From NCBI RefSeq assembly GCF_000721105.1, contig NZ_JOEV01000028.1, positions 115,300-179,299 on the forward strand: a stretch of 64,000 nucleotides of DNA, in the 5' to 3' direction. Positions 16,455 to 25,339 of this stretch are shown one piece after another. The notes beneath the pieces are model-generated. The model was given only the letters and a program-made list of their open reading frames with translations, was not told the origin of the DNA and did not search any database. Made by a program: the position numbers and the translations under genes. Every line of letters begins with the position of its first letter. The first letter of the stretch is position 1. Origin of the DNA: Streptomyces cellulosae. GTDB lineage: Bacteria; Actinomycetota; Actinomycetes; Streptomycetales; Streptomycetaceae.

Positions 16455-17621
16455 TCAGGAGTCGGGCGGCCGGTCCCCCACGAGCCACATCGCGAAGAAC
16501 TGCGATCCGCCGCCGTAGGCGTGCCCGAGCACCCTGTGCGCCCTCTCCACCTGGTGTTCCCCGGCCTGCCCGCGCACCTGCAGCGCGGCCTCCGCGAAGC
16601 GGATCATCCCGGAGGCTCCGATGGGATTGGTCGACAGAACTCCGCCCGACATGTCGACCGGCAGGTCCCCGTCGAGCTCCGTCACCCCGGACTCGGTGAG
16701 TTTCCACCCCTCGCCCTCGTCGGCGAAGCCGAGATTCTCCAGCCACATGGGCTCGTACCAGGAGAACGGCACGTACATCTCGACGGCGTCGATCTCCCGG
16801 CGCGGGTCGCTGATCCCGGCCTGCCGGTACACGTCGGCCGCGCAGTCCTTGCCGGCCTGTGGTGACACGGCGTCCTTGCCGGCGAAGAGGGTGGGTTCGC
16901 TGCGCATCGCGCCGCCGAGCATCCAGGCCGGGGGGCGGGGCGCGCGGGCGGCTCCGGCACGGTCGGTGAGGACCATCGCGCAGGCCCCGTCGGAGGAGGG
17001 GCAGGTCTCCGAGTACCGGATCGGGTCCCAGAGCATGGGCGCGGCCTGGACCTTCTCCAGGGTGATGTCGTGCTCGTGGAGGTGCGCGTAGGGGTTCTTC
17101 AGGGCGTTGCGCCGGTCCTTGTAGGCGACCAGCGAGCCGACCGTGTCGGGTGCGCCGCTGCGCCGCATGTACGCGCGCACGTGGGGGGCGAAGAAGCCGC
17201 CGGCGCCGGCGAGGAGGGGCTGCTGGAAGGGGATGGGCAGGGACAGGCCCCACATGGCGTTCGACTCGGACTGTTTTTCGAAGGCCAGGGTCAGCACCGT
17301 GCCGTGGACGCGGGCCGCGACCAGGTTGGCGGCGACCAGCGCGGTGGAGCCGCCGACGGACCCGGCCGTGTGCACCCGCAGCATCGGCTTGCCCACCGCG
17401 CCGAGCGCGTCGGCGAGGTACAGCTCCGGCATCATCACGCCCTCGAAGAAGTCGGGCGCCTTGCCGATGACGACGGCGTCGATGTCCGCCCAGGTCAGCT
17501 CGGCGTCGTCGAGGGCGCGCCGGGCTGCCTCCCGGACGAGCCCGGCGATCGACACGTCGCGGCGCGCCGCGACGTGTTTGGTCTGGCCGATGCCTACGAC
17601 GGCCACGGGCTCCTTGCTCAT
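16455..17621 (-). CDS. Thiolase-like protein (lipid-transfer/acetyl-CoA acetyltransferase type)
   Basis: A 388-residue protein from the ATG at 17621, with AAGGGG upstream. It begins 'EPVAVVGIGQTKHVAARRDVSIAGLVREAARRAL' and contains 'VHTAGSVGGSTALVAANLVAARVHGTVLTLAFEKQSE', 'EMYVPFSWYEPMWLENLGF' and the C-terminal glycine turn 'GHAYGGGSQFFAMWLV'. The classic nucleophilic Cys of degradative thiolases is replaced by a Ser-Val-Gly segment, as in SCP-x/Ltp-type thiolases, which often perform retro-aldol cleavage. The ATG overlaps the stop of the preceding thiolase (ATGA), so the two are translationally coupled and probably form one complex with the DUF35 protein. Confidence 0.85.
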   Translation of the reverse strand: MSKEPVAVVGIGQTKHVAARRDVSIAGLVREAARRALDDAELTWADIDAVVIGKAPDFFEGVMMPELYLADALGAVGKPMLRVHTAGSVGGSTALVAANLVAARVHGTVLTLAFEKQSESNAMWGLSLPIPFQQPLLAGAGGFFAPHVRAYMRRSGAPDTVGSLVAYKDRRNALKNPYAHLHEHDITLEKVQAAPMLWDPIRYSETCPSSDGACAMVLTDRAGAARAPRPPAWMLGGAMRSEPTLFAGKDAVSPQAGKDCAADVYRQAGISDPRREIDAVEMYVPFSWYEPMWLENLGFADEGEGWKLTESGVTELDGDLPVDMSGGVLSTNPIGASGMIRFAEAALQVRGQAGEHQVERAHRVLGHAYGGGSQFFAMWLVGDRPPDS

Positions 17622-18667
17622 CGCGGATCCCCTTCGAGTACGGCGACCAGGTTCTGTTGCAGACACGGGCCGGACGTGGCGTGCCCGAGGGCGCGGTCGG
17701 ACTCCCCCCGGTGGACACGGGCGGCGGCCTCACCGATGCGGATGAGTCCGGCGGCCATGATCGGATGGGCGGCGAGCGCACCTCCGGACGGGTTGACGCG
17801 CACGTCGTCGCCCAGCCGGAGCGCCTTGCGCAGGACGACCTCCTGCGAGGTGAAGGGCGCGTGCAACTCGGCGGTGTCGACGGGCCTTTCGAAGGCGCCG
17901 GCCTTCTCGGCGGCCAGCCGGGCGGAGGGCGAGTCGGTCAGATCGCGTACGCCCAGGCCGTGTGCCTCGATGCGGTGGTCGATCCCGCGAATCCAGGCGG
18001 GCCGCTCGCACAGGTCCCGGGCTCGGTCCCCGGCGGCGAGGATCACGGCGGCGGCCCCGTCACCGATGGGCGGACAGTCGCCGGTACGCAGGGGACGGAC
18101 GAGATACTCCCCCTGCGATACCGGATCCCGTAGCTGGGCGTGGGGGTTGGCGGACGCGTCGGACCGGCTGCGGGCGGCGACCGCGGCGAGCGCGGGCTCG
18201 TCGGTGTCGCCCGCGTCGATGAGCGCCTGCGCCTGGAGGGCGGCGAGGGCGACGGAGTCGGGCCACAGGGGGGCCACGTAGTACGGGTCGAGTTGCCGGG
18301 TCAGGACGTCCCGTACGGAGCCGGGTGACGACTTTCCGTAGGAGTAGACGAGCGCGGTGTCCGCGTCGCCGGTGAGCAGCTTGGTCCACGCCTCGTACAG
18401 GGCCCACGCGCCGTCCATCTCGACGTGCGACTCGGAGATCGGCGGCCAGGCGCCCACTCCGTCGAGGGCGAGGGTGAAGGAGAAGGCGCGGCCGGCGAGG
18501 TAGTCGCTGGAACCGGAGCAGGTGAAGCCGATGTCCGCGGTCTTCAGGCCGGTCTGCGCGAGGACGTCGTGCAGGACCGGCATGAGCATCTCGACCTCGG
18601 AGAACTCCTCGCTGGTGCGCCGGTGGTCGGTCTGGGCGAAGGCCACCACGGCAATCTCACGCGTCAC
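17618..18667 (-). CDS. Thiolase-like protein, second subunit
   Basis: A 349-residue protein from GTG 18667 (AAGGAG six bases upstream; GTGA overlap with the preceding stop). 'REIAVVAFAQTDHRRTSEEFSEVEMLMPVLHDVL' opens a thiolase fold; 'GFTCSGSSDYLAGRAFSFTLALDGVGAWPPISESHVEMDGAWALYEAW' covers the active-site region. 'FTSQEVVLRKALRLGDDVRVNPSGGALAAHPIMAAGLIRIGEAA' is the C-terminal half. It belongs to the lipid-transfer/acetyl-CoA acetyltransferase group. Together with the following thiolase and the DUF35 protein it resembles the Ltp2-type aldolase modules of steroid and side-chain degradation. Confidence 0.85.
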   Translation of the reverse strand: MTREIAVVAFAQTDHRRTSEEFSEVEMLMPVLHDVLAQTGLKTADIGFTCSGSSDYLAGRAFSFTLALDGVGAWPPISESHVEMDGAWALYEAWTKLLTGDADTALVYSYGKSSPGSVRDVLTRQLDPYYVAPLWPDSVALAALQAQALIDAGDTDEPALAAVAARSRSDASANPHAQLRDPVSQGEYLVRPLRTGDCPPIGDGAAAVILAAGDRARDLCERPAWIRGIDHRIEAHGLGVRDLTDSPSARLAAEKAGAFERPVDTAELHAPFTSQEVVLRKALRLGDDVRVNPSGGALAAHPIMAAGLIRIGEAAARVHRGESDRALGHATSGPCLQQNLVAVLEGDPR

Positions 18668-19611
18668 AACAGCTCCTTGTAGGTGTCGTACTCCGCGTCC
18701 GGCTCGCCGGTCGGCCGGTAGTGGTCGGGATAGCGGGAGCCTTCCGTCCACACGGCCTCGACGCGCAGGCCCATCCGCACCTGGTCGTAGGGGATGCCCG
18801 CGATACGGCCGTGCAGGGCCAGGTCCGCTCCGTCGAGGGCGATGTGGCCGTAGACGTACGGGACTTCGATGTCCAGGTTCTTCGCCTTGATGTTGACGAT
18901 GCAGAACGTGGTGACCGTGCCGCGCGGACCCACTTCCACCTGTTCCGCTGTGGCCACACCACAGGTGGGGCACGCGCCCCTCGGCGGCACGTACACCTTG
19001 CGGCAGGACGGGCAGCGCTCGGCGACCATGCGGCGGTCGCCGAGGGCGTGGATGTAGGCGGACTGGGCGCGGCCGGGTGAGTAGGTGTAGTCGAGGCGGG
19101 CGGGGGCGACGATGCCGGTGACCGGGTTCTCGAACTGGCCTGTATTTCCTTTGAGTTGGACGGCTTCGCCGTCGTACGGCTCGAAGCAGGCGATGTCCGT
19201 GATCGCGCCGACACGTTCGGCGGCCCAGCGGACGCGGACGCGCAGGCCGGTGTGCACGGCGTCGGGGCCGGGGGCGTCGAGGGCGTGCAGGAGGGCGGTG
19301 TCGGCGCCGTCGAGGCGGACCAGGACCCAGGCGAACGGGGTGGACAGGGGCTGGCCACGGCGGGGGGCGGGGTTCCAGGCCCAGGTGGTGACGGTGCCGG
19401 TGGGGGCGACCTCGACGAGGTCGTGCAGTTCCTCGGCGGTGACGGGGTCGTACTCCACGGGCGGTACGAGTACGCGGCCGTCGTCGCCGCCCGTACGCAC
19501 GCCGAGGACGACCCTTTCGCGCAGGCCGGTGAGGAAGGCGCTCTGGACAGGTCCGAGGGAACGGGTGAACGGGAACTCGACGACGAGCGGCGCTTTGAGG
19601 ACGTCGGGCAT
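18664..19611 (-). CDS. DUF35 OB-fold protein with zinc ribbon, two OB units
   Basis: A 315-residue protein. Residues ~40-135 form a first OB-like domain and residues ~150-315 a rubredoxin-like zinc ribbon plus a second OB domain. The ribbon is visible as 'ERCPSCRKVYVPPRGACPTCGV' (CxxC...CxxC), followed by 'GTVTTFCIVNIKAKNLDIEVPYVYGHIALDG'. Such proteins pair with thiolase-like Ltp2 enzymes and are needed for their activity on acyl-CoA. The duplicated OB unit is longer than a minimal DUF35 protein (about 140 residues). Its 3' end overlaps the next gene by four bases. Confidence 0.88.
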   Translation of the reverse strand: MPDVLKAPLVVEFPFTRSLGPVQSAFLTGLRERVVLGVRTGGDDGRVLVPPVEYDPVTAEELHDLVEVAPTGTVTTWAWNPAPRRGQPLSTPFAWVLVRLDGADTALLHALDAPGPDAVHTGLRVRVRWAAERVGAITDIACFEPYDGEAVQLKGNTGQFENPVTGIVAPARLDYTYSPGRAQSAYIHALGDRRMVAERCPSCRKVYVPPRGACPTCGVATAEQVEVGPRGTVTTFCIVNIKAKNLDIEVPYVYGHIALDGADLALHGRIAGIPYDQVRMGLRVEAVWTEGSRYPDHYRPTGEPDAEYDTYKELL

Positions 19612-19633
19612 CGGGGCTGCCTCCTTGGGAGGG

Positions 19634-20434
19634 TCAGGCGCGCTTGTACTCGGGGGGCCGCTTCTCCGCGAAGGCGCGGGCGCCCTCCTTGGCGTCGGCG
19701 GTGTCGAAGACGGGCCAGCCGCGCTTGAGTTCGGCGGCCAGTCCGTCGGACTCGGTCATCTCCGCGGTCTCGTACACCGAGGCCTTGACGGCCTCCACCG
19801 CCAACGGGCCGCAGGCGTTGATCTGTTCGGCGATCTCCAGGGCCTTGGCGAGGGCGGTGCCGTCGGGGACGACATGTCCGATCAGGCCGATGTCCGCGGC
19901 CTCGCGGGCGGTGTAGGGGCGGCCGGTGAGCAGCATCTCCAGGGCGTGGGTGCGCGGGATCTGGCGTTGCAGCCGGACCGTGGAGCCGCCGATCGGGAAG
20001 AGGCCGCGTTTGACCTCGAACAGACCGAAGGTCGCGGACTCGCCCGCTACGCGGATGTCGGTGCCCTGGAGGATCTCGGTGCCGCCGGCGACGCAGTACC
20101 CCTCGACGGCGGCGATCACCGGTTTGCGGGGGCGGTGGTGGCGCAGCATCGCCTTCCAGTGCAGGTCCGGGTCGGCCTTGAGGCGGTCCCGGAGGTGTTC
20201 GCCCGCCATGCCCTTTCCGGCGAGGGCCTTGAGGTCCATGCCCGCGCAGAACGCGTCGCCGGCACCGGTGAGCACGATCGAGCGGATGCCGTCGTCCGCG
20301 TCGGCCTCGATCCAGCCGTCGTACAGGCCGACCAGCATGGACAGCGAGAGCGCGTTCTTGGCGTCGGGCCTGTTGAGCGTGAGCACGAGTGTGGCGCCCT
20401 CGCGTCGCACGGTGAGGTGTTCCGTCCCAGCCAT
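19634..20434 (-). CDS. Enoyl-CoA hydratase/isomerase (crotonase)
   Basis: A 266-residue protein from the ATG at 20434 (GGGGAG upstream). It shows the crotonase fold: 'LTLNRPDAKNALSLSMLVGLYDGW', oxyanion loop 'GDAFCAGMDLKAL', and 'KPVIAAVEGYCVAGGTEILQGTDIRVAGESATFGLFEVKRGLFPIGGSTVRLQRQIP'. The second acid of hydratases (Glu in GGG-E) is present in 'GGTEILQ', but the second catalytic position is occupied by 'GLFPIGG', so hydratase versus isomerase is open. It is first gene of the four-gene crotonase-DUF35-thiolase-thiolase operon, 22 bp before the DUF35 gene, and divergent from an acyl-CoA synthetase. Confidence 0.9.
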   Translation of the reverse strand: MAGTEHLTVRREGATLVLTLNRPDAKNALSLSMLVGLYDGWIEADADDGIRSIVLTGAGDAFCAGMDLKALAGKGMAGEHLRDRLKADPDLHWKAMLRHHRPRKPVIAAVEGYCVAGGTEILQGTDIRVAGESATFGLFEVKRGLFPIGGSTVRLQRQIPRTHALEMLLTGRPYTAREAADIGLIGHVVPDGTALAKALEIAEQINACGPLAVEAVKASVYETAEMTESDGLAAELKRGWPVFDTADAKEGARAFAEKRPPEYKRA

Positions 20435-20494
20435 GGGCCATCTCCCCTCTGACAGAACGAGAACAGGTTGCAGGAGTGGCCGGGGCACTTCAAG

Positions 20495-20515
20495 GGTTTT
20501 CTGACAGTCAGTCAG
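20495..20515. promoter_or_regulatory. Candidate TetR-type operator (site 1)
   Basis: GGTTTTCTGA, six bases, GTCAG; it contains the inverted repeat TCTGAC-N5-GTCAGA (20500-20516). It lies in the spacer shared by the crotonase operon and the divergent acyl-CoA synthetase. The same pattern occurs upstream of the nitronate monooxygenase operon (31161-31181). Confidence 0.6.
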
Positions 20516-20614
20516 ATTTATTCGACGAGGACCCTTCACACTTGCGGCGCCCTTTGCTCTGATGACGGCGAACCGTGGCGGAGCCAGGGCCCCTGTCCGA
20601 GGTCAGGAGGAACG

Positions 20615-22234
20615 GTGGAGTACAACATTGCCGACCTGTTCGAGTCGGTCGTCGACGTGGTCCCGGACCGCGAGGCGCTCGCGTACATCGACCATCCCGG
20701 CACGGGCGCGGAGCGCCGTCTGACGTACGCGGAACTGGACGCGGCCGCCAACCGCGTCGGCCACCACCTCCTCGACAGCGGGGTGCGTCCCGGCGAGCAC
20801 GTGGGGCTGTACCTCTACAACGGGGTGGAGTACCTCCAGACCGTGCTCGGCTGCCTGAAGGCGCGGATCGTCCCGGTCAACGTCAACTACCGTTACGTGG
20901 AAGACGAGTTGGTCTACCTGTACCGGGACGCGGACCTGGCGGGCCTGGTGTTCGACGCGGAGTTCACCGACCGGGTGGCGGCCGCCCTGCCGCGTACGGA
21001 GGCACTGCGACACCTGGTGCGGGTCGGGGAAGCGGCACCGGGGGCGGCGGACGTGGCCGCGGTGCCCTTCACGTCCGCCGAGGCGGCGGGCTCCCCGGAG
21101 CGCGGCTTCGGGCCCCGGTCGGGCAACGACCAGTTCATCATCTACACCGGAGGCACCACCGGGATGCCCAAGGGCGTGATGTGGCGACAGGAGGATCTGT
21201 TCTTCTCGGGGCTGGGCGGCGGCGCGCCGACCGGGGAGCCGGTGAAGAAGCCGGAGGAACTGGCCGAGCGGGTCGCGGCCGGCGGTGCGGGAATCACCTT
21301 CTTCCCCGCTCCCCCGCTGATGCACGGCACGTCCACGCTGACGGCGTTCATCGGCTTCAACTTCGGCCAACGGGTCGTGCTGCACCGCAAGTTCGTGCCT
21401 GACGAGGTGCTGCGGACCATCGAGAAGGAGAAGGTCACCAGCATGTCCCTGGTGGGCGACGCGATGCTGCGTCCGCTGATCGACGCGCTCGAGGGCCCGA
21501 TGAAGGGCACCGACATGTCGTCCATGTTCACCGTGTCGTCGTCCGGGGCGATCATGTCGGACACCGTGCGCCGGCAGTTCCAGGCACTCGTCCCGAACGT
21601 GATGCTGCTCAACAACTTCGGCTCCTCTGAGTCGGGCTTCAACGGCACGGCGACCGACGACTCCGGACCCGAGCGGGGTTTCCGCATCCGGGTCAACTCC
21701 CGTACACAGGTGGTTGATCCGGCCACATACGAGCCGGTCGCCGTCGGTGAGGTGGGGCGGGTCGCGCAGTGCGGTCATGTGCCTCTCGGCTACTACAACG
21801 ACCCCCGGAAAACCGCCGAGACGTTCTTCGAGAAGGACGGCGAGCGATGGGTGCTGCTCGGCGACATGGCCACCGTCGACGAGGAGGGCGTGGTCACCGT
21901 TCTCGGCCGGGGCTCGCAGTGCATCAACACCGGCGGGGAGAAGGTGTACCCGGAGGAGGTCGAGCAGGCCCTCAAGTCCCATCCGGACGTGTACGACGCG
22001 CTGGTGGCCGGTGTGCCGGACGCGAAGTGGGGCCACCATGTGGCGGCCGTGGTGCAGCTGCGAGCAGGCGCCGCGCGGCCGTCCCTGGAGGACATCCAGG
22101 CGCACTGCCGGTCCCGGCTCGCCGGTTACAAGATCCCGCGCCGGCTGGTGATCACGGAAGCGCTCCGGCGGTCACCCAGCGGCAAGGCGGACTACCGGTG
22201 GGCCCGGGAGGTGGCGGCGTCGGCAGGCGGATGA
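20615..22234 (+). CDS. Acyl-CoA synthetase (AMP-forming)
   Basis: A 539-residue enzyme from GTG 20615, with AGGAGG four bases upstream. The adenylate-forming signatures are 'FIIYTGGTTGMPKGVMW' (P-loop-like A3), 'LNNFGSSESGF' (A5), 'WVLLGDMATVDEEGVVTVLGRGSQCINTGGEKVYPEEVEQALKSHPDVYDA' (A7-A8) and the C-terminal lysine 'RRSPSGKADYRWA' (A10). It activates a carboxylate, probably a fatty acid or side-chain acid, to its CoA ester. It is divergent from and likely co-regulated with the crotonase/thiolase operon. Confidence 0.92.
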   Translation: MEYNIADLFESVVDVVPDREALAYIDHPGTGAERRLTYAELDAAANRVGHHLLDSGVRPGEHVGLYLYNGVEYLQTVLGCLKARIVPVNVNYRYVEDELVYLYRDADLAGLVFDAEFTDRVAAALPRTEALRHLVRVGEAAPGAADVAAVPFTSAEAAGSPERGFGPRSGNDQFIIYTGGTTGMPKGVMWRQEDLFFSGLGGGAPTGEPVKKPEELAERVAAGGAGITFFPAPPLMHGTSTLTAFIGFNFGQRVVLHRKFVPDEVLRTIEKEKVTSMSLVGDAMLRPLIDALEGPMKGTDMSSMFTVSSSGAIMSDTVRRQFQALVPNVMLLNNFGSSESGFNGTATDDSGPERGFRIRVNSRTQVVDPATYEPVAVGEVGRVAQCGHVPLGYYNDPRKTAETFFEKDGERWVLLGDMATVDEEGVVTVLGRGSQCINTGGEKVYPEEVEQALKSHPDVYDALVAGVPDAKWGHHVAAVVQLRAGAARPSLEDIQAHCRSRLAGYKIPRRLVITEALRRSPSGKADYRWAREVAASAGG

Positions 22235-22350
22235 AATCCGGTCCCGTTGGCTTGAACGGAACGTGACGGGCGGCCGTACTGGTGGTGGCAGGCTGGGCCT
22301 ACGGGCCCCGTTTGCCATGTCATCGCACGACCGTACGGAAGGACCACCGG

Positions 22351-24399
22351 GTGTCGCTCTTCACTCGCTCTCGTCACCTGCCCACCAGCGAGGGCGGGAC
22401 GGACCCGGAAGGTGACAACGCCGCTGGGACTGGCGGGACTGGCGGGACGAGAGAGGACCAGGCGGCTGACAGGGCGGGCGGCGACGCCGACACGGCGGAG
22501 GGGACGGCCGTAGAGGCGGAAGAAGCCGCACCGGCCGAGGACGAGAGGGCAGGAGCGCCGGCCGAAGAGGAGAGGGCAGGAGCGCCGGCCGAAGTGGAGA
22601 AGACAGCCGCGCCGGCCGACGAGGAGAAAGCCGCCACGCCGGCCGACGAGGAGAAGGCAGCCGCGCCGGAGGAGGCGGACGGCACCGCCGACGAGCCGGT
22701 GGATGCGGCGACCGACGACCGGTCCGACCCCGGCGAGTCGCCCGGCTCCCCGAAACCCGGCTGGTTCGGATGGCGCCGCCGCTATCCCGGCGCCGCCCGC
22801 GGTGTGGCCGTGGGGACGACCGTGCTGGCCGCCGCGGTGGTGCTCGCCGCGCTGGTCATGCCCAACCGGCTCGACCGGATCTCTCCGCTCTCCTTCCTCC
22901 GCATGCCGGTCGAGGGGATCGTCCTGGCGTGCCTGCTGCTCGCGCTCCCGGGGAAGCCGCGGCGGATCACCGCCGTCGTCTCAGGCGTCTTCCTCGGACT
23001 GTTCACCGTCCTGAAGTTCCTGGACATGGGCTTCTACCAGTTCCTGGCCCGGCCGTTCGACCTCGTCTTCGACTGGATCCTGCTGAACGACGCCGCGGAC
23101 TTCGTGAAGGATTCGTTCGGCCGCACGGGTGAGGTGCTCGCGACAGTGGGGGCGATCCTCCTGCTGATCGCCGTCCTCACGCTGAGCACGCTCGCGGTGG
23201 TCCGGCTGACGAACGTCATGGCCCGGCACCGTCAGGCGGCCGTCCACACCACCCTCGTTCTCGGCACCGCGTGGGTCACCTGCTTCACCCTGGGCGTGCA
23301 GGTCGGCGGCGTCACGATCGCGACCAAGGGCAACACCGAGTTCCTCGCCAACCGTGTGCAGAACGTGCGCAACGGCCTGGGGGACGCCAAGGTCTTCGAG
23401 AAGAAGGCCCGGGTCGACGCCTTCGCCGCCACCCCGCCGGACCAGTTGCTGACCGGGCTGCGCGGCAAGGACGTCCTGTTCACCTTCATCGAGAGCTACG
23501 GCCGTGTCGCCCTCGACGACCCGGCGATGGCGCCGGAGATGGACGCGACCCTGCAGGAGGGCACGAGCCGGCTCAAGGCGGCGGGCTTCGAGTCGCGCAG
23601 CGGCTGGCTCAGGTCTCCGGTGGCGGGCGCCGGCAGCTGGCTCGCCCACTCGACGTTCCTGTCCGGCCTGTGGGTCAAGAACCAGCAGCGGTACCGGAGC
23701 CTGACCACCGGCGACCGCGCGACGCTCACCAGCTACTTCCAGAAGACCGGCGCCTGGCGCACGGTCGGCATCGTCCCCGGTGTGCGCAAGGCCTGGCCCG
23801 AGGGCAAGTACTTCGGTCTCGACCACATCTACGACTCCACCCACCTCGGCTACCAGGGCCCGTACTTCAGCTGGACGCCCGTGCCGGACCAGTTCAGCAT
23901 GGAGGCCTTCCAACGCCTGGAGCACGGCAAGAAGAACCGCGACCCGATCATGGCGGAGATCATCCTGGCCTCCAGCCACAACCCCTGGTCCCCCATCGCC
24001 CGCATGATCGACTGGGACAAGCTCGGTGACGGCTCCGTCTTCGACCAGATCAAGAAGGAGGGCAAGGACCCCAAGGAGGTCTGGAAGAATCAGGAGAGCG
24101 TGCGCACCGAGTACCGGCGGGCCGTCCAGTACTCCCTGGACAGCCTGACCGAGTGGGTCCAGCGCTACGGCGACAAGAACACCGTCCTCGTCTTCCTCGG
24201 CGATCACCAGCCCGTTCCGACCGTCACCAAGGGCGACACCAGCAAGGACGTGCCGATCACCATCGTCGCCCACGACCCGAAGGTGCTGGACCGGATCTCC
24301 GACTGGGGCTGGACGGACGGCCTGAAGCCGGCGAAGAACGCACCGGAGTGGGGCATGGACACGTTCCGCGACCGGTTCATGACCGCGTACGCCAAGTAG
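22351..24399 (+). CDS. Membrane sulfatase-like protein (LtaS/MdoB type)
   Basis: A 682-residue protein from GTG 22351 (GGAAGGA upstream). Residues 1-140 are a low-complexity cytoplasmic tail of repeated Ala/Glu/Pro units ('DERAGAPAEEERAGAPAEVEK'). Five hydrophobic segments lie between about 150 and 330. The outside domain (~360-682) is sulfatase-like: 'KDVLFTFIESYGRVALDD', 'AGSWLAHSTFLSGLWVK', 'IILASSHNPWSP', 'TVLVFLGDHQP'. Members of this alkaline-phosphatase superfamily transfer phosphoglycerol or phosphoethanolamine to envelope polymers. The polymer here is unknown. It is convergent with a small hydrolase gene, five bases apart. Confidence 0.85.
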   Translation: MSLFTRSRHLPTSEGGTDPEGDNAAGTGGTGGTREDQAADRAGGDADTAEGTAVEAEEAAPAEDERAGAPAEEERAGAPAEVEKTAAPADEEKAATPADEEKAAAPEEADGTADEPVDAATDDRSDPGESPGSPKPGWFGWRRRYPGAARGVAVGTTVLAAAVVLAALVMPNRLDRISPLSFLRMPVEGIVLACLLLALPGKPRRITAVVSGVFLGLFTVLKFLDMGFYQFLARPFDLVFDWILLNDAADFVKDSFGRTGEVLATVGAILLLIAVLTLSTLAVVRLTNVMARHRQAAVHTTLVLGTAWVTCFTLGVQVGGVTIATKGNTEFLANRVQNVRNGLGDAKVFEKKARVDAFAATPPDQLLTGLRGKDVLFTFIESYGRVALDDPAMAPEMDATLQEGTSRLKAAGFESRSGWLRSPVAGAGSWLAHSTFLSGLWVKNQQRYRSLTTGDRATLTSYFQKTGAWRTVGIVPGVRKAWPEGKYFGLDHIYDSTHLGYQGPYFSWTPVPDQFSMEAFQRLEHGKKNRDPIMAEIILASSHNPWSPIARMIDWDKLGDGSVFDQIKKEGKDPKEVWKNQESVRTEYRRAVQYSLDSLTEWVQRYGDKNTVLVFLGDHQPVPTVTKGDTSKDVPITIVAHDPKVLDRISDWGWTDGLKPAKNAPEWGMDTFRDRFMTAYAK

Positions 24400-24403
24400 G
24401 GCT

Positions 24404-25129
24404 TCACGCCGCCAGAAAGTCCCGCACGACGACCAGGAACTCCTCCGGCCTGTCCTCGTGCACCAGGTGCCCGGCGTCGATCGTCACCACGCGGGCGTCG
24501 GGCAGGAGCCCGGCGACCGCGGCGATCTGGTCCTGCGGGATCGGACTGGTGGCTCCGCCCCCGATCAGCAGTGTGGGCATGGTGATGCGCCCCATGTGCT
24601 CCCACCACACAGGATCGGGGGCGTTGCGCTGTCCGTCGGTGGCCCGCACCATGGCCCAGTCGAAGGGCAGGTCTCCGTCAGGGCGTTCGGTGGGCGGCCG
24701 GGGCGGATCGGGCGGGATCGGTGCGGGAACGTCCTCCAGGACGAGGCGGCGTACGGCCTCGGGCGCGCGTTGCGCGAGCAGATACCCGACGATCCCGCCC
24801 AGCGAGTGCCCGACGACGTCGACACGGTCGAGGGCGAGCGCACCGAGGAACGCCAGCACGTCGTCGCGCATCGCCTCGTAGCCATATGTCTCAGGGCCGG
24901 CCCCCGGCTCGGTACCGGGCCAGTCGCTGCGCCCGTGTCCGCGCAGGTCGGGCGCGTACACCCGGCGCGCCCGCGGTCCCGTGGCCAGCCTCTCGGCGAT
25001 CGACGACCAGTCCGCGCCGTCGGCACCGCGACAGTGCAGTACGAGCACGGGCGGGGCGTCCTCAGGGCCCCAGCGGCGATAGGCGAGGGTGATGCCGTTC
25101 GCCTTGACGGTACGAGGGGCGGTGTCCAT
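24404..25129 (-). CDS. Alpha/beta-hydrolase
   Basis: A 241-residue protein from the ATG at 25129; the ribosome site is weak and an in-frame start 28 codons earlier is possible. The hydrolase core is clear: 'PPVLVLHCRGADGADWSSIAERLATG' (oxyanion side), 'LRGHGRSDWPG', nucleophile elbow 'VVGHSLGGIVGYLLAQ' (Ser), 'ITMPTLLIGGG' and 'AGHLVHEDRPEEF' (His). It is cytoplasmic, with no secretion signal. The substrate is unknown; it resembles small esterases and haloalkane-dehalogenase relatives. It is convergent with the sulfatase gene. Confidence 0.88.
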   Translation of the reverse strand: MDTAPRTVKANGITLAYRRWGPEDAPPVLVLHCRGADGADWSSIAERLATGPRARRVYAPDLRGHGRSDWPGTEPGAGPETYGYEAMRDDVLAFLGALALDRVDVVGHSLGGIVGYLLAQRAPEAVRRLVLEDVPAPIPPDPPRPPTERPDGDLPFDWAMVRATDGQRNAPDPVWWEHMGRITMPTLLIGGGATSPIPQDQIAAVAGLLPDARVVTIDAGHLVHEDRPEEFLVVVRDFLAA

Positions 25130-25309
25130 GCCGGTGACGGTATCCCCGGGACCGACGCCTTCCCTGCTTCCTCTGCCGAGAGCAGATCCGGCATGCCCGT
25201 CTCCGTCGAGCACGTACGGACCGTCCCCTTGCCTGGGCAGGGGTCCTTTGGATTACTGATCCACAGCACCGTGACCGAATGCTCGGTCGCCCGGATTGTT
25301 GCGGTTGGT

Positions 25310-25334
25310 GAGAGGGAGAGGGAGAGGGAGAGGG
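25310..25334. repeat. GAGAGG hexamer repeat
   Basis: About four copies of a GAGAGG/GGGAGA hexamer run directly up to six bases before the ATG of the PaaK remnant. It is a slippage-prone microsatellite that occupies the ribosome-site region, so copy changes would alter translation of the downstream small gene. Confidence 0.85.
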
Positions 25335-25339
25335 TCGGC

